In this document: piece by piece, positions 16,064 to 23,524 of the stretch
Position numbering within the stretch: the stretch's first letter is position 1
Layout: every line of letters starts with the position of its first letter
NCBI GenBank assembly: GCA_945871875.1
Contig: CAMBYC010000021.1
Coordinates: 1 to 33,164, forward strand
Reading direction: 5' to 3'
Source: Sphingobacterium thalpophilum
Lineage (GTDB): Bacteria; Bacteroidota; Bacteroidia; Chitinophagales; Chitinophagaceae
DNA: 33,164 nt
Made by a program: the position numbers and the translations under genes
Notes under the pieces: model-generated
Databases searched by the model: none
What the model was told of the DNA's origin: nothing
Seen by the model: only the letters and a program-made list of their open reading frames with translations

Positions 16064-18424
16064 ATGAAGCCTAAAAATCTTTTCATATTATTCTTATCAG
16101 GATTTTACCTGATTTACACAAATAATGCAATTGCTCAAACCAAACTATTCCAAAATATAAGTGGTTCAGTTATTGACCGTTCAGTGAAAACACCTCTTAA
16201 AGGAGCTTCTATTGAATTGCTTTCTAATTCTAACTTTACAACTGCATCTGACAATTCTGGTAATTTTAAGTTTGATGCCGTACCGATTGGTAAACATACT
16301 TTAAGGATTAGTTATATTGGTTACAAAACAGTTACGCTTTCAAATCTTTCTATTGAATCTGGAAAACAATTTTCTATCACCGTTGAAATGGAAGAAGAAG
16401 TAACCATCGACAAGGAGATTATCATAAAAAGTAGAACAAATAAATCCAAAGCTTTAAATGATTTGGCTATTGTTAGTGCTAGAATGTTTAGTGTAGAGGA
16501 AACTCGCCATTTTGCAGCCGGTTTAAACGACCCCTCTAGAATTGCTACAGCATTTGCAGGTGTAACAAACAATAGTGACGGAAATGGTTTAGTAATTAGA
16601 GGAAATTCTCCCCGAGGTTTGCTTTGGCGATTGGAGGGTGTTGATGTTCCTAACCCAAACCATTTTGCACGTGTAGGAACTTCAGGTGGTGCAATTTCAA
16701 TTTTAAGTGCCCAATTATTGGCAAATTCTGACTTTATTACAGGTGCTTTTCCATCAGAATACGGAAACGCAATGGCAGGGGTTTTTGACATTCACCTACG
16801 AAAAGGTAATAAAAACAAACGCGAACATACTTTTTCTATAAGCACTATTGGAATTGATGTAGCCGAAGAGGGATATTTTAAAAAAGGTTATGGTGGCTCT
16901 TATCTTGTAAATTATCGTTACGCTTTCTTGACTTTTATGCAAAATCTAGGATTTGATATAAGTCAAGCACCTACCTCATTTCAAGACCTTTCCTTTAACA
17001 TTCATTTGCCAACAAAAAAACTTGGCGATTTTTCCATTTTTGGATTTGGTGGTATCAGCCAACAAAAAGCAACTCCAGTTTCAGATTCTATAACTTGGAC
17101 CAATTCTCCTAATTCAAGAAGAGGAGGTCTTGATGCGAGCAATACTGGTGCTCTTGGATTTACACATTCGTATATTTTAGGCAAAAAAACATTTATAAAA
17201 TCTATCATTAGTTTAAATGGCTATAACTATAAAGAGGAAGATAATCGTTACAATAGAATAAACGGTCCATTGATTTTTGGAAGAAAAAACAAATTTGATG
17301 AAACAAATTTGGTGACTTCCCTTGTACTAACCCATAAATTCAATACCCACCATTTGTTGAAAGCTGGAATTTATACTTCAGCTAAAGGATTTGATTTAAT
17401 CCAGAGAGAAACAATAAATAATATTTTGACTGATAAAATTAAATCTAACGGAGATACTAGGTTAACGAATTATTTCTCACAATGGAAATGGAGCCCCAAT
17501 AATAAATTTAGTTTTCAATTGGGATTGCATGGACAATATTTTGCATTAAACAAAACTTCAATAGTTGAGCCTAGAATGGGTATGGTTTATAAATTATCAA
17601 ATAACCAATCATTGACTTTGGGGTATGGTTTGCATGGTCAAATTCAGCCTATTGGATATTATTTTGCTCGAATTAAAGTAGGAAATGATACCATTCAACC
17701 CAATATGGGTTTAGATTTTTCTAGGGCTAAACATTTTGTTTTCGGGTATAATTTCCAATTTGCTCCAAATTGGAATCTAAGAGCCGAGTGGTATTTGCAG
17801 CAATTGTATAAAATTCCAATTCATTACAATAAGTCAACAAATTATAGTGTAATCAATTTAGAAGATAATTTTTCTATTGAAACCCTTGCTAATAATGGAA
17901 AAGGAAAAAATACCGGATTAGAATTTACCCTAGAACGTTATTGGAATGATCAGTTTTATTTGATGGCAACTGTGAGTTTATACAATTCTACCTATTTACC
18001 TTCGGATAATGTTTGGCGCAATACTCGCTTTAATTCAAACAATGCTTGGACGTTTTTGCTTGGTAAAGAATGGATGTTTAATACCAAAAGACCATCATCT
18101 TATATTTTGAACTTAAAAGTAATTCATACGGGCGGGGTAAGGGTTACTCCTATTGATTTGGCTCAATCCAAATTGAAAAAATCAACTATACTTTACAGCA
18201 ATGCAATTTATGAAGAAAAATTGGCACCTTTTTTTAGAATTGATTTACAAACCGAATGGAAAATACAATACCAAAAAAGAACAGGTAGTTTGGTTTTGGG
18301 GGTTCAAAATTTGACGAATCGAAAAAATCAAGTTTCCCAATATTATGATGATGCTACAAAATCAATAAAATACAATTATCTATTAAAACTAATTCCAGTT
18401 GTGGGCTATAAAATTGATTTATAA
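16064..18424 (+). CDS. TonB-dependent outer-membrane receptor with carboxypeptidase-regulatory-like domain
   Basis: A 786-residue protein with a signal peptide (KNLFILFLSGFYLIYTNNAI, cleavage near AIAQ). Residues about 32-110 form a CarboxypepD_reg-like domain (GSVIDRSVKTPLKGASIELL, GKHTLRISYIGYKTVTLSNL). A plug domain follows (NGLVIRGNSPRGLLWRLEGV, FITGAFPSEYGNAMAGVFDI), then a long beta-barrel ending in ...YKIDL, where the expected C-terminal aromatic residue is replaced by Leu. The ligand is unknown: no SusD partner, siderophore or vitamin gene is next to it. The protein is a little shorter than SusC proteins and looks like the class of small single receptors. It is likely energised by TonB-ExbBD encoded elsewhere. 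Confidence 0.88.
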   Translation: MKPKNLFILFLSGFYLIYTNNAIAQTKLFQNISGSVIDRSVKTPLKGASIELLSNSNFTTASDNSGNFKFDAVPIGKHTLRISYIGYKTVTLSNLSIESGKQFSITVEMEEEVTIDKEIIIKSRTNKSKALNDLAIVSARMFSVEETRHFAAGLNDPSRIATAFAGVTNNSDGNGLVIRGNSPRGLLWRLEGVDVPNPNHFARVGTSGGAISILSAQLLANSDFITGAFPSEYGNAMAGVFDIHLRKGNKNKREHTFSISTIGIDVAEEGYFKKGYGGSYLVNYRYAFLTFMQNLGFDISQAPTSFQDLSFNIHLPTKKLGDFSIFGFGGISQQKATPVSDSITWTNSPNSRRGGLDASNTGALGFTHSYILGKKTFIKSIISLNGYNYKEEDNRYNRINGPLIFGRKNKFDETNLVTSLVLTHKFNTHHLLKAGIYTSAKGFDLIQRETINNILTDKIKSNGDTRLTNYFSQWKWSPNNKFSFQLGLHGQYFALNKTSIVEPRMGMVYKLSNNQSLTLGYGLHGQIQPIGYYFARIKVGNDTIQPNMGLDFSRAKHFVFGYNFQFAPNWNLRAEWYLQQLYKIPIHYNKSTNYSVINLEDNFSIETLANNGKGKNTGLEFTLERYWNDQFYLMATVSLYNSTYLPSDNVWRNTRFNSNNAWTFLLGKEWMFNTKRPSSYILNLKVIHTGGVRVTPIDLAQSKLKKSTILYSNAIYEEKLAPFFRIDLQTEWKIQYQKRTGSLVLGVQNLTNRKNQVSQYYDDATKSIKYNYLLKLIPVVGYKIDL

Positions 18425-18570
18425 CATAAAACAAAACTTTATTAATTCTTAAAATTTGTTTTTTATAAATCGTTAATAAATAGATTTTTGAAATTAAATA
18501 ACCTATAATTTTAACTAAATTTTATCAATTAGAAATAGAAATGAATAGATAATTTCTTGAAATTTGCATT

Positions 18571-19296
18571 ATGAATAAAAAAATGCTTTTAATCAGTTGT
18601 TCTGTTTTGTTTTTAATTACATCAATCAATGCACAGGGATTAAAAGGATTGTTGAATAAGGCAAAAGAAGTTGTAAATACAAATAAGGCAGGTGCATTAG
18701 GAAATGATGAAATAATTGCTGGATTAAAAGAGGCATTGGCAAACGGAACACAAAAAGGAACAGCATTTTTATCAAAGGAAAACGGATTTTTTGGCAATGA
18801 AGCCATAAAAATATTGCTTCCACCAGAAGCTGTAAAAGTTGAAAACACATTACGCAAAGTAGGTTTAGGTAAACAAGTTGACGATGCTATTTTAACTATA
18901 AATCGTGGTGCAGAAGAAGCTAGCAAACAAGCTGCCCCAATAATTGTAAATGCAATTAAACAAATGACGGTAACAGATGCATTGGGTATTTTACGAGGAC
19001 CTGATACTGCCGCTACAGGGTTTCTTCGCAAATCAACCACAACTTCTCTTACCCAAGCTTTCCGCCCAGTAATTGAAGCCTCCCTTGAAAAAACAGGTGC
19101 TACAAAAAATTGGACAACCATTATTTCTGCTTACAATAAATTCAGTTTACAAAAAATCAATCCAGATTTAACCGGTTATGTAACCGATAAAGCATTAATC
19201 GCTTTATTCAACCAAATTGCTTCTGAGGAAAAAAATATTCGTAAAGATCCTTTAGCTAGAACATCTGATCTTTTGAAAAAGGTTTTTTCAAATTAA
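18571..19296 (+). CDS. Exported DUF4197 domain protein
   Basis: A 241-residue protein with a signal peptide (NKKMLLISCSVLFLITSINA-Q). The mature part matches DUF4197: GLKEALANGTQKGTAFLS, GFFGNEAIKILLPPEAVKVE, AILTINRGAEEASKQAAPII, ALGILRGPDTAATGFLRK and YVTDKALIALFNQIASEEKN. It is all-helical and probably periplasmic; function unknown. It lies 146 bases behind the TonB receptor in the same direction, so cotranscription is possible but not shown. Confidence 0.9.
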   Translation: MNKKMLLISCSVLFLITSINAQGLKGLLNKAKEVVNTNKAGALGNDEIIAGLKEALANGTQKGTAFLSKENGFFGNEAIKILLPPEAVKVENTLRKVGLGKQVDDAILTINRGAEEASKQAAPIIVNAIKQMTVTDALGILRGPDTAATGFLRKSTTTSLTQAFRPVIEASLEKTGATKNWTTIISAYNKFSLQKINPDLTGYVTDKALIALFNQIASEEKNIRKDPLARTSDLLKKVFSN

Positions 19297-19338
19297 GTTT
19301 AAAATATTCTTTCAATATTCTGTGAAAATAGATATGCT

Positions 19339-19371
19339 TTTGCATGTGAAGTGGAAAATTTGTTATATTGA
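19339..19371 (+). promoter_or_regulatory. Possible promoter of the HEPN-like gene
   Basis: TTTG (19339-19342) and TATATTGA (19364-19371) are separated by 21 bases, close to the Bacteroidota layout TTTG-N19-21-TAnnTTTG, with partial match in the -7 box. The gene starts 36 bases downstream. Confidence 0.35.
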
Positions 19372-19407
19372 ATTCGCAAGCATAAACATTTACATTTTTC
19401 ATTTCAC

Positions 19408-20049
19408 ATGTTGCAATCTAATAAGTTAAAAGAAAAATTTGAGAATGAGCGGTCAGCATTTAGCGAGTCGCATAATATTCGAATTCATAGAGCTATAAGT
19501 TGGTTAAAAAGTGCTGAAGATTGCGAATCTAATTTAGATTTACAATTGGTGAGTTTGTGGATTGCTTTTAATGCATGTTATGGAAATCCAAACGATAGAA
19601 TCCAAGCTGAGCGACAAAATTTTAGTGCCTTTATTGCAAAATTGGTACATCACGATACAGAAAAAAGGATTTATAATTTATTGTGGAATAATTTTTCGGG
19701 TCCGATTTTAAATTTAATAGACAATCGTTACTTGTTCAAACCATTTTGGGATTTTCATCGAGGTGAAATTGAAGATTGGAGATTAGCTTTTGAGAAATCT
19801 AAAATTGATGCAACCAAAATGTTTTCAAATTTCAATGTTACCGGAACATTAGAGGTTGTTTTAGATCGTCTATATATATTACGAAATCAACTTATTCATG
19901 GTGGAGCAACTTACAAAAGCAAAGTAAATCGCGAGCAAGTAAAAACAGGAAACAATATGTTACAATTATTGATTCCTGTTTTTATAGAAATTATGATGCA
20001 AAACTACCAAGAAAATTGGGGTGAAATTTATTATCCGGTGGTTAATTGA
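19408..20049 (+). CDS. HEPN-like domain protein (candidate RNase)
   Basis: A 213-residue helical protein. The N-terminal part has HRAISWLKSAEDCESNLDLQ followed by LVSLWIAFNACYG, and near the C-terminus LYILRNQLIHGGATY carries the HEPN signature R-N-x3-H (Arg159, Asn160, His164), which forms the ribonuclease centre in active HEPN proteins of toxin and defence systems. That it acts as a nuclease here is inference. No transmembrane helix or signal peptide is present. Its stop codon overlaps by eight bases the end of the convergent metal-site gene, so the two transcripts can pair at their 3' ends. Confidence 0.65.
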   Translation: MLQSNKLKEKFENERSAFSESHNIRIHRAISWLKSAEDCESNLDLQLVSLWIAFNACYGNPNDRIQAERQNFSAFIAKLVHHDTEKRIYNLLWNNFSGPILNLIDNRYLFKPFWDFHRGEIEDWRLAFEKSKIDATKMFSNFNVTGTLEVVLDRLYILRNQLIHGGATYKSKVNREQVKTGNNMLQLLIPVFIEIMMQNYQENWGEIYYPVVN

Positions 20050-21199
20050 ATGGATTCTTATCAAATTCTACCAATTTTCGGTCAATTAAAATCTTTTTAC
20101 TTGTGCCATTAGCACCTTCAATAATGTAGTTTTTGGCAATTGATTCGCCTACTTTATTTTTAAACTCTCTTTTTATTCCTGATATTTTTTCACTCGCAGA
20201 ATTGTCTAGAATATTGCACATTTGATTGATTCTGACTTTCATTTCATGTATATCACCCGAATTGGAAATACCCTCATAAATTTTATACAACATTTCGCGG
20301 TGGTTGGTAAGATGACTCATTAAAATTCCATTAGGATTTTGTAAGAACAAAAAATACAATGTTTTTTCTAATGGACGAAGGTTAATTTCTATATTTTGGA
20401 AATCTGGCAAAAATAGTTTGAAATCTTTGGTAATCAATAACTTACTCAATGGTGTAAATTGTTTGAAATTTTGTGCATACAACATTTTTACCCTTAAAGA
20501 TTCCAATAATGCTAAAGAATGAATGATAAAAGGTATTGGCAATCGCTCTTTAATTTTTGCCATACATTTTGGACAAACATCAGCCGTTCGCATTTTCAAA
20601 ATGATTTCGTTTTTTTGCATGCACATATCGCTTATGCAACCAACAGGCTTTTGGTGTACCATTTTTTCCAGCTCTTCAACATTTGCAAAACTGTATTTGT
20701 GAAGTATCAACGCAATTACTTCATAAGCTATTGGAAATGCGGGATTACATTCTAAATAATAATCCCAATCGGCAGTATGTATAAATCCGTTGATCGGATT
20801 TTTGAAATCGAGTGAAGAAAACCAGTTGTTTTCGTTGGGAATATTGGTTAACAAGAAAACATATTCATCATTTGAAATCTTATTTTTGGCTCGAAACAAT
20901 TCACATTTTTCGAAAAGTGATTTCCAACTTACTGTTTTTGTATGATAAGGAAATACTCGAGATTCACCAACGATTTCTTTATATTTTATACTATAAAGTG
21001 TTTTATGTGAAAATTCCTTTTCATCTTTAAAAATGTGATTTTCTAGTTCTTCTTGATTAAAATCAATCAAAAATTCATCATTAGCAGAAAAACTGAAAGC
21101 ACCAGGAACTGCCTGAAGCAGTTTTACCACTTCAGTAAACAGTTCCTTGGCAACTTCAGGACTCTTAATCAGGTGTATTTTCATCGGTTTTTTTATCAA
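20042..21199 (-). CDS. Uncharacterised protein with a C-x4-C / C-x2-C metal-site candidate
   Basis: A 385-residue soluble protein with no named function that I recognise. The middle part holds GFIHTADWDYYLE and YEVIALILHKYSF, then the cysteine block VGCISDMCMQKNEIILKMR plus TADVCPKCMAKIKERL (Cys188, Cys193, Cys209, Cys212), a probable zinc site. The C-terminal third (LRPLEKTLYFLFLQNPNGIL, DNSASEKISGIKREF, IAKNYIIEGANGTSKKILID) looks like a helical module seen in other uncharacterised Bacteroidota proteins. Start: ATG at 21197-21199, or ATG at 21182-21184 (KIHLIKS start). Both overlap the upstream VWA gene (35 or 20 bases), so coupled translation and joint function are likely. Confidence 0.7.
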   Translation of the reverse strand: MIKKPMKIHLIKSPEVAKELFTEVVKLLQAVPGAFSFSANDEFLIDFNQEELENHIFKDEKEFSHKTLYSIKYKEIVGESRVFPYHTKTVSWKSLFEKCELFRAKNKISNDEYVFLLTNIPNENNWFSSLDFKNPINGFIHTADWDYYLECNPAFPIAYEVIALILHKYSFANVEELEKMVHQKPVGCISDMCMQKNEIILKMRTADVCPKCMAKIKERLPIPFIIHSLALLESLRVKMLYAQNFKQFTPLSKLLITKDFKLFLPDFQNIEINLRPLEKTLYFLFLQNPNGILMSHLTNHREMLYKIYEGISNSGDIHEMKVRINQMCNILDNSASEKISGIKREFKNKVGESIAKNYIIEGANGTSKKILIDRKLVEFDKNPFN

Positions 21200-21824
21200 A
21201 TAAATTATCTAATTTTTCTCCTCTACTTTTTTTATCCACATAAGAACGCATAGAGAAATTTAGTCTTTCAAAAACTTCTTCATTCATCTTGTGCTTCATA
21301 AAATACAAGCTATTTTCTCGTTTGATGTTAAAACTTTCTGCAACATCAACAGCATCAAGTGTTGCACCTATAAAACTAAATGTCCATTTTTCGGTAGCTT
21401 CAAGCCTTGAAATGGTTTGTTTTATATCATTTAAACTAAATGTGCGAGAACAATTTTCGTAACCATCCGTTAATATTACTACTACTACCGTGGTAGGTAT
21501 TGTTTTATTGGATTCAAATTGATCGTTCTCAAGTTTTTTTGTAGTCAACCCAATTGCATCTAATAAGGCAGTGCTTCCACCAGGAACATAATTTCTTGAA
21601 TTCAATAAATCTGCTTCATTAGGATTTATTGCTGAATATACAATTTCAACATTTGTATTGAATAAAGTCAATCCGATGCTTATTTGTTCTTCAGGAAAAT
21701 TTTCTTGCAATTTTTGAACGCTTGTAATTTGCTCATTAAATCCATCAATGGTTTGTTGAATACAGTCGCTCATTGATCCGCTGCGATCTACTACAATGTG
21801 GTAAAGTGTTTTTTGTTTTTTCAT
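21165..21824 (-). CDS. VWA domain protein
   Basis: A 219-residue single von Willebrand factor A domain. The metal-ion-dependent adhesion site is complete: DRSGSMSD (Asp13, Ser15, Ser17), Thr85 in GGSTALLDAIG and Asp120 in VVILTDGYENCS. The C-terminal 35 residues are charged (SRGEKLDNLFDKKTDENTPD). No signal peptide is seen, so cytosolic. It is the first gene of a two-gene minus-strand unit that overlaps the next gene. VWA domains usually act as metal-bridged protein-binding modules, and in bacteria often accompany AAA+ ATPases, ter genes or conflict systems; no such partner other than the downstream gene and the convergent HEPN gene is nearby. Confidence 0.88.
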   Translation of the reverse strand: MKKQKTLYHIVVDRSGSMSDCIQQTIDGFNEQITSVQKLQENFPEEQISIGLTLFNTNVEIVYSAINPNEADLLNSRNYVPGGSTALLDAIGLTTKKLENDQFESNKTIPTTVVVVILTDGYENCSRTFSLNDIKQTISRLEATEKWTFSFIGATLDAVDVAESFNIKRENSLYFMKHKMNEEVFERLNFSMRSYVDKKSRGEKLDNLFDKKTDENTPD

Positions 21825-21828
21825 GGTT

Positions 21829-21836
21829 CAAAGCTA
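21829..21836 (-). promoter_or_regulatory. -7-like element directly before the VWA gene
   Basis: On the minus strand TAGCTTTG matches TAnnTTTG exactly and ends four bases before the VWA ATG, which would give a leaderless or nearly leaderless mRNA. No -33 TTTG box lies at the standard distance, so chance occurrence is possible. Confidence 0.25.
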
Positions 21837-22022
21837 CTTTTTGCATGAAGTGATTTATATTTCTACAAGCTTGTATCACTCTAGAATTGATATGTAGAAT
21901 ATTTCAAATATAAAAGTTAATAATCAAAAAAAAGTATAAATTTATCTTTTAAATATTGAGTCAAAACATCTATCAAATTTTATAATTGTAAACAATTAAC
22001 AAATCTTTTCAGAATTATAATA

Positions 22023-22616
22023 ATGAAAGCAATTATGATAATATTAACCTTAGCCGTGGCAGCTTTTTTGTTACTACAATTTTCTATGATTGCCTCTAAC
22101 AATTCAACTGAGTTACAACCTTACAAGATTGTAAAAAAGGAAGACAACATTGAAATAAGGTTTTATCCTGCAACAACTTTGGCAACTGTTACATCAAATG
22201 CTAAAACATATCAGGAGTTGGCTGGACCAGGTTTCAGAAAGTTAGCTGGATTTATTTTTGGAGGAAATGATAAAAATGCCAAAATTGCAATGACTTCACC
22301 CGTTCAAATGGATATTAACAATGAATCTTCTTCGATGAGTTTTGTTATGCCTAAAGGATACAATGCTTCAAATTTGCCTATTCCTAACGATTCTGGGGTC
22401 AAAATTCAACAATCTGCTGATGAATATGTTGCTGCAATTCGGTTTGGTGGATTTGTAAATGAAAAAAAATTACGTATTTATGAAAATAAATTGCTCAAAA
22501 TTCTACTTGAAAAAGGGATTACCACCATAGGAAATTGTCGATATTTGGGGTATAATCCTCCATATCAAATCTTCGGAAGACGAAATGAAGTAATAATTCG
22601 TATAGTTTGGAACTAA
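22023..22616 (+). CDS. SOUL family haem-binding protein
   Basis: A 197-residue protein with one N-terminal hydrophobic helix (about residues 4-25), a signal anchor or uncleaved signal peptide. The rest is a SOUL/HBP domain: PYKIVKKEDNIEIRFYPATT, FRKLAGFIFGGNDKNAKIAM then TSPVQMDI, SMSFVMPKGYNASNLPIP, and the C-terminal RYLGYNPPYQIFGRRNEVII. SOUL proteins bind haem or tetrapyrroles with modest conservation of ligands, so haem binding is inference. It is followed at 98 bases by an HxlR regulator on the same strand, possibly a functional pair. Confidence 0.88.
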   Translation: MKAIMIILTLAVAAFLLLQFSMIASNNSTELQPYKIVKKEDNIEIRFYPATTLATVTSNAKTYQELAGPGFRKLAGFIFGGNDKNAKIAMTSPVQMDINNESSSMSFVMPKGYNASNLPIPNDSGVKIQQSADEYVAAIRFGGFVNEKKLRIYENKLLKILLEKGITTIGNCRYLGYNPPYQIFGRRNEVIIRIVWN

Positions 22617-22644
22617 AATATGCGAATTATGATTATTTGTTTCT

Positions 22645-22652
22645 TACATTTG
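22645..22652 (+). promoter_or_regulatory. Probable -7 element of the HxlR gene
   Basis: TACATTTG is an exact match to TAnnTTTG, 28 bases behind the SOUL stop and 62 before the HxlR start. No -33 TTTG lies at the standard distance. It argues for an HxlR promoter separate from the SOUL gene. Confidence 0.4.
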
Positions 22653-22714
22653 TTAATACAAGTACAAAGGTTCAATCAATTTTTTTATTTTAAACTTTCT
22701 AAACAATTTTCAAA

Positions 22715-23155
22715 TTGGAAGAAATTAAATTCAGATCTAGCTGTCCATTAGCAACTGGACTAGACGTTTTAGGGGATAAGTGGTCTTTAATTTTAGTAAG
22801 AAATATGCTATTGTATAAGCAGTCTACTTTTAAAGAGTTTTCAGAGCTCTCAGAAACTATTGCTACAAATATTTTAGCCGATAGGTTAAAAAAATTGGCT
22901 GTTGAGGGAATTCTTGAAAAGACACCGTCTTTAACCAATAAAAAGGTTAATTATTACACGGTTACTCAAAAAGGGATTGATACATTGCCTATTATTATTG
23001 AATTAATGCATTTTGCTGCAGAGTATTATCCTAAGCAACTTGGCGTAAAGCAAGCAAAATTGGTAAAAGAAGAAATTCTTAGCAACAAGCCTCGCTACAC
23101 CAAGAAAATTATTAAGGAGTATCAGAAGTTTAAAGAAATGATACTTCAAAAGTAA
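22715..23155 (+). CDS. HxlR family transcriptional regulator
   Basis: A 146-residue winged-helix DNA-binding protein. The family signature is clear: SSCPLATGLDVLGDKWSLIL, VRNMLLYKQSTFKEFSEL, ETIATNILADRLKKLAVEGI and the wing YYTVTQKGIDTLPII. Cys at residue 10 (the HxlR N-terminal cysteine used for redox or aldehyde sensing in some members) is present. The start is TTG 22715-22717: an in-frame TAA lies 15 bases upstream and no ATG precedes the domain. It is the last gene before the four-gene cytochrome operon, 369 bases away, and could control that operon or the SOUL gene (inference). A strong terminator follows. Confidence 0.9.
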   Translation: MEEIKFRSSCPLATGLDVLGDKWSLILVRNMLLYKQSTFKEFSELSETIATNILADRLKKLAVEGILEKTPSLTNKKVNYYTVTQKGIDTLPIIIELMHFAAEYYPKQLGVKQAKLVKEEILSNKPRYTKKIIKEYQKFKEMILQK

Positions 23156-23195
23156 TTTTGCCTTAGCTTAATCCAACGCTAGTCAAACTTTTTTC

Positions 23196-23231
23196 AAAAT
23201 CAAGCTGTCAACTTATTGACAGCTTGATTTT
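23196..23231 (+). terminator. HxlR terminator
   Basis: A perfect 16-bp inverted repeat (23196-23211 and 23216-23231) with loop CTTA. Its 3' arm ends in TTTT, 40 bases behind the HxlR stop. Confidence 0.75.
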
Positions 23232-23385
23232 GTGCGTAATTTATTTTGCGTAATTTTTTGATAGATAGGTGTGTAAAAAGTTACCCAAAAGTTGTTATTA
23301 TCAATTTACCCCAAATGAAATGGTTAGGTTTTTTAATCAACCATTATCAATATTTATTTACCATTACGTACATAAATATTCTATC

Positions 23386-23411
23386 TAGATACTAAATGTC
23401 TATAGTATCTA
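23386..23411. promoter_or_regulatory. Inverted repeat in the leader of the cytochrome operon (possible operator)
   Basis: TAGATACT (23386-23393) and AGTATCTA (23404-23411) are perfect 8-base inverted repeats ten bases apart, about 115 bases before the first gene of the operon. The spacing suits a dimeric regulator such as the nearby HxlR protein, but this is a guess. The 369-base gap also holds the terminator and a direct repeat TGCGTAATTT (23233-23242, 23247-23256). No ORF or clear promoter is seen in it. Confidence 0.3.
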
Positions 23412-23524
23412 AAATTTTAGATAATTAAATTTGTTTCTTTTCATAATTTAGTATCAAATATTTTGCAAATCTGAACAAAATGTTAGTAACTTAAACTTTC
23501 TTTATAAATCACGATTGTTTAATA

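Noticed and set aside
16321-16791. A 156-residue minus-strand ORF inside the TonB receptor gene
   Set aside because: It is a shadow of the plug-domain coding region and lacks any recognisable motif.
18525-19121. A 198-residue minus-strand ORF opposite the DUF4197 gene
   Set aside because: The plus strand encodes a complete DUF4197 protein with a signal peptide; the antisense frame has no family-like features.
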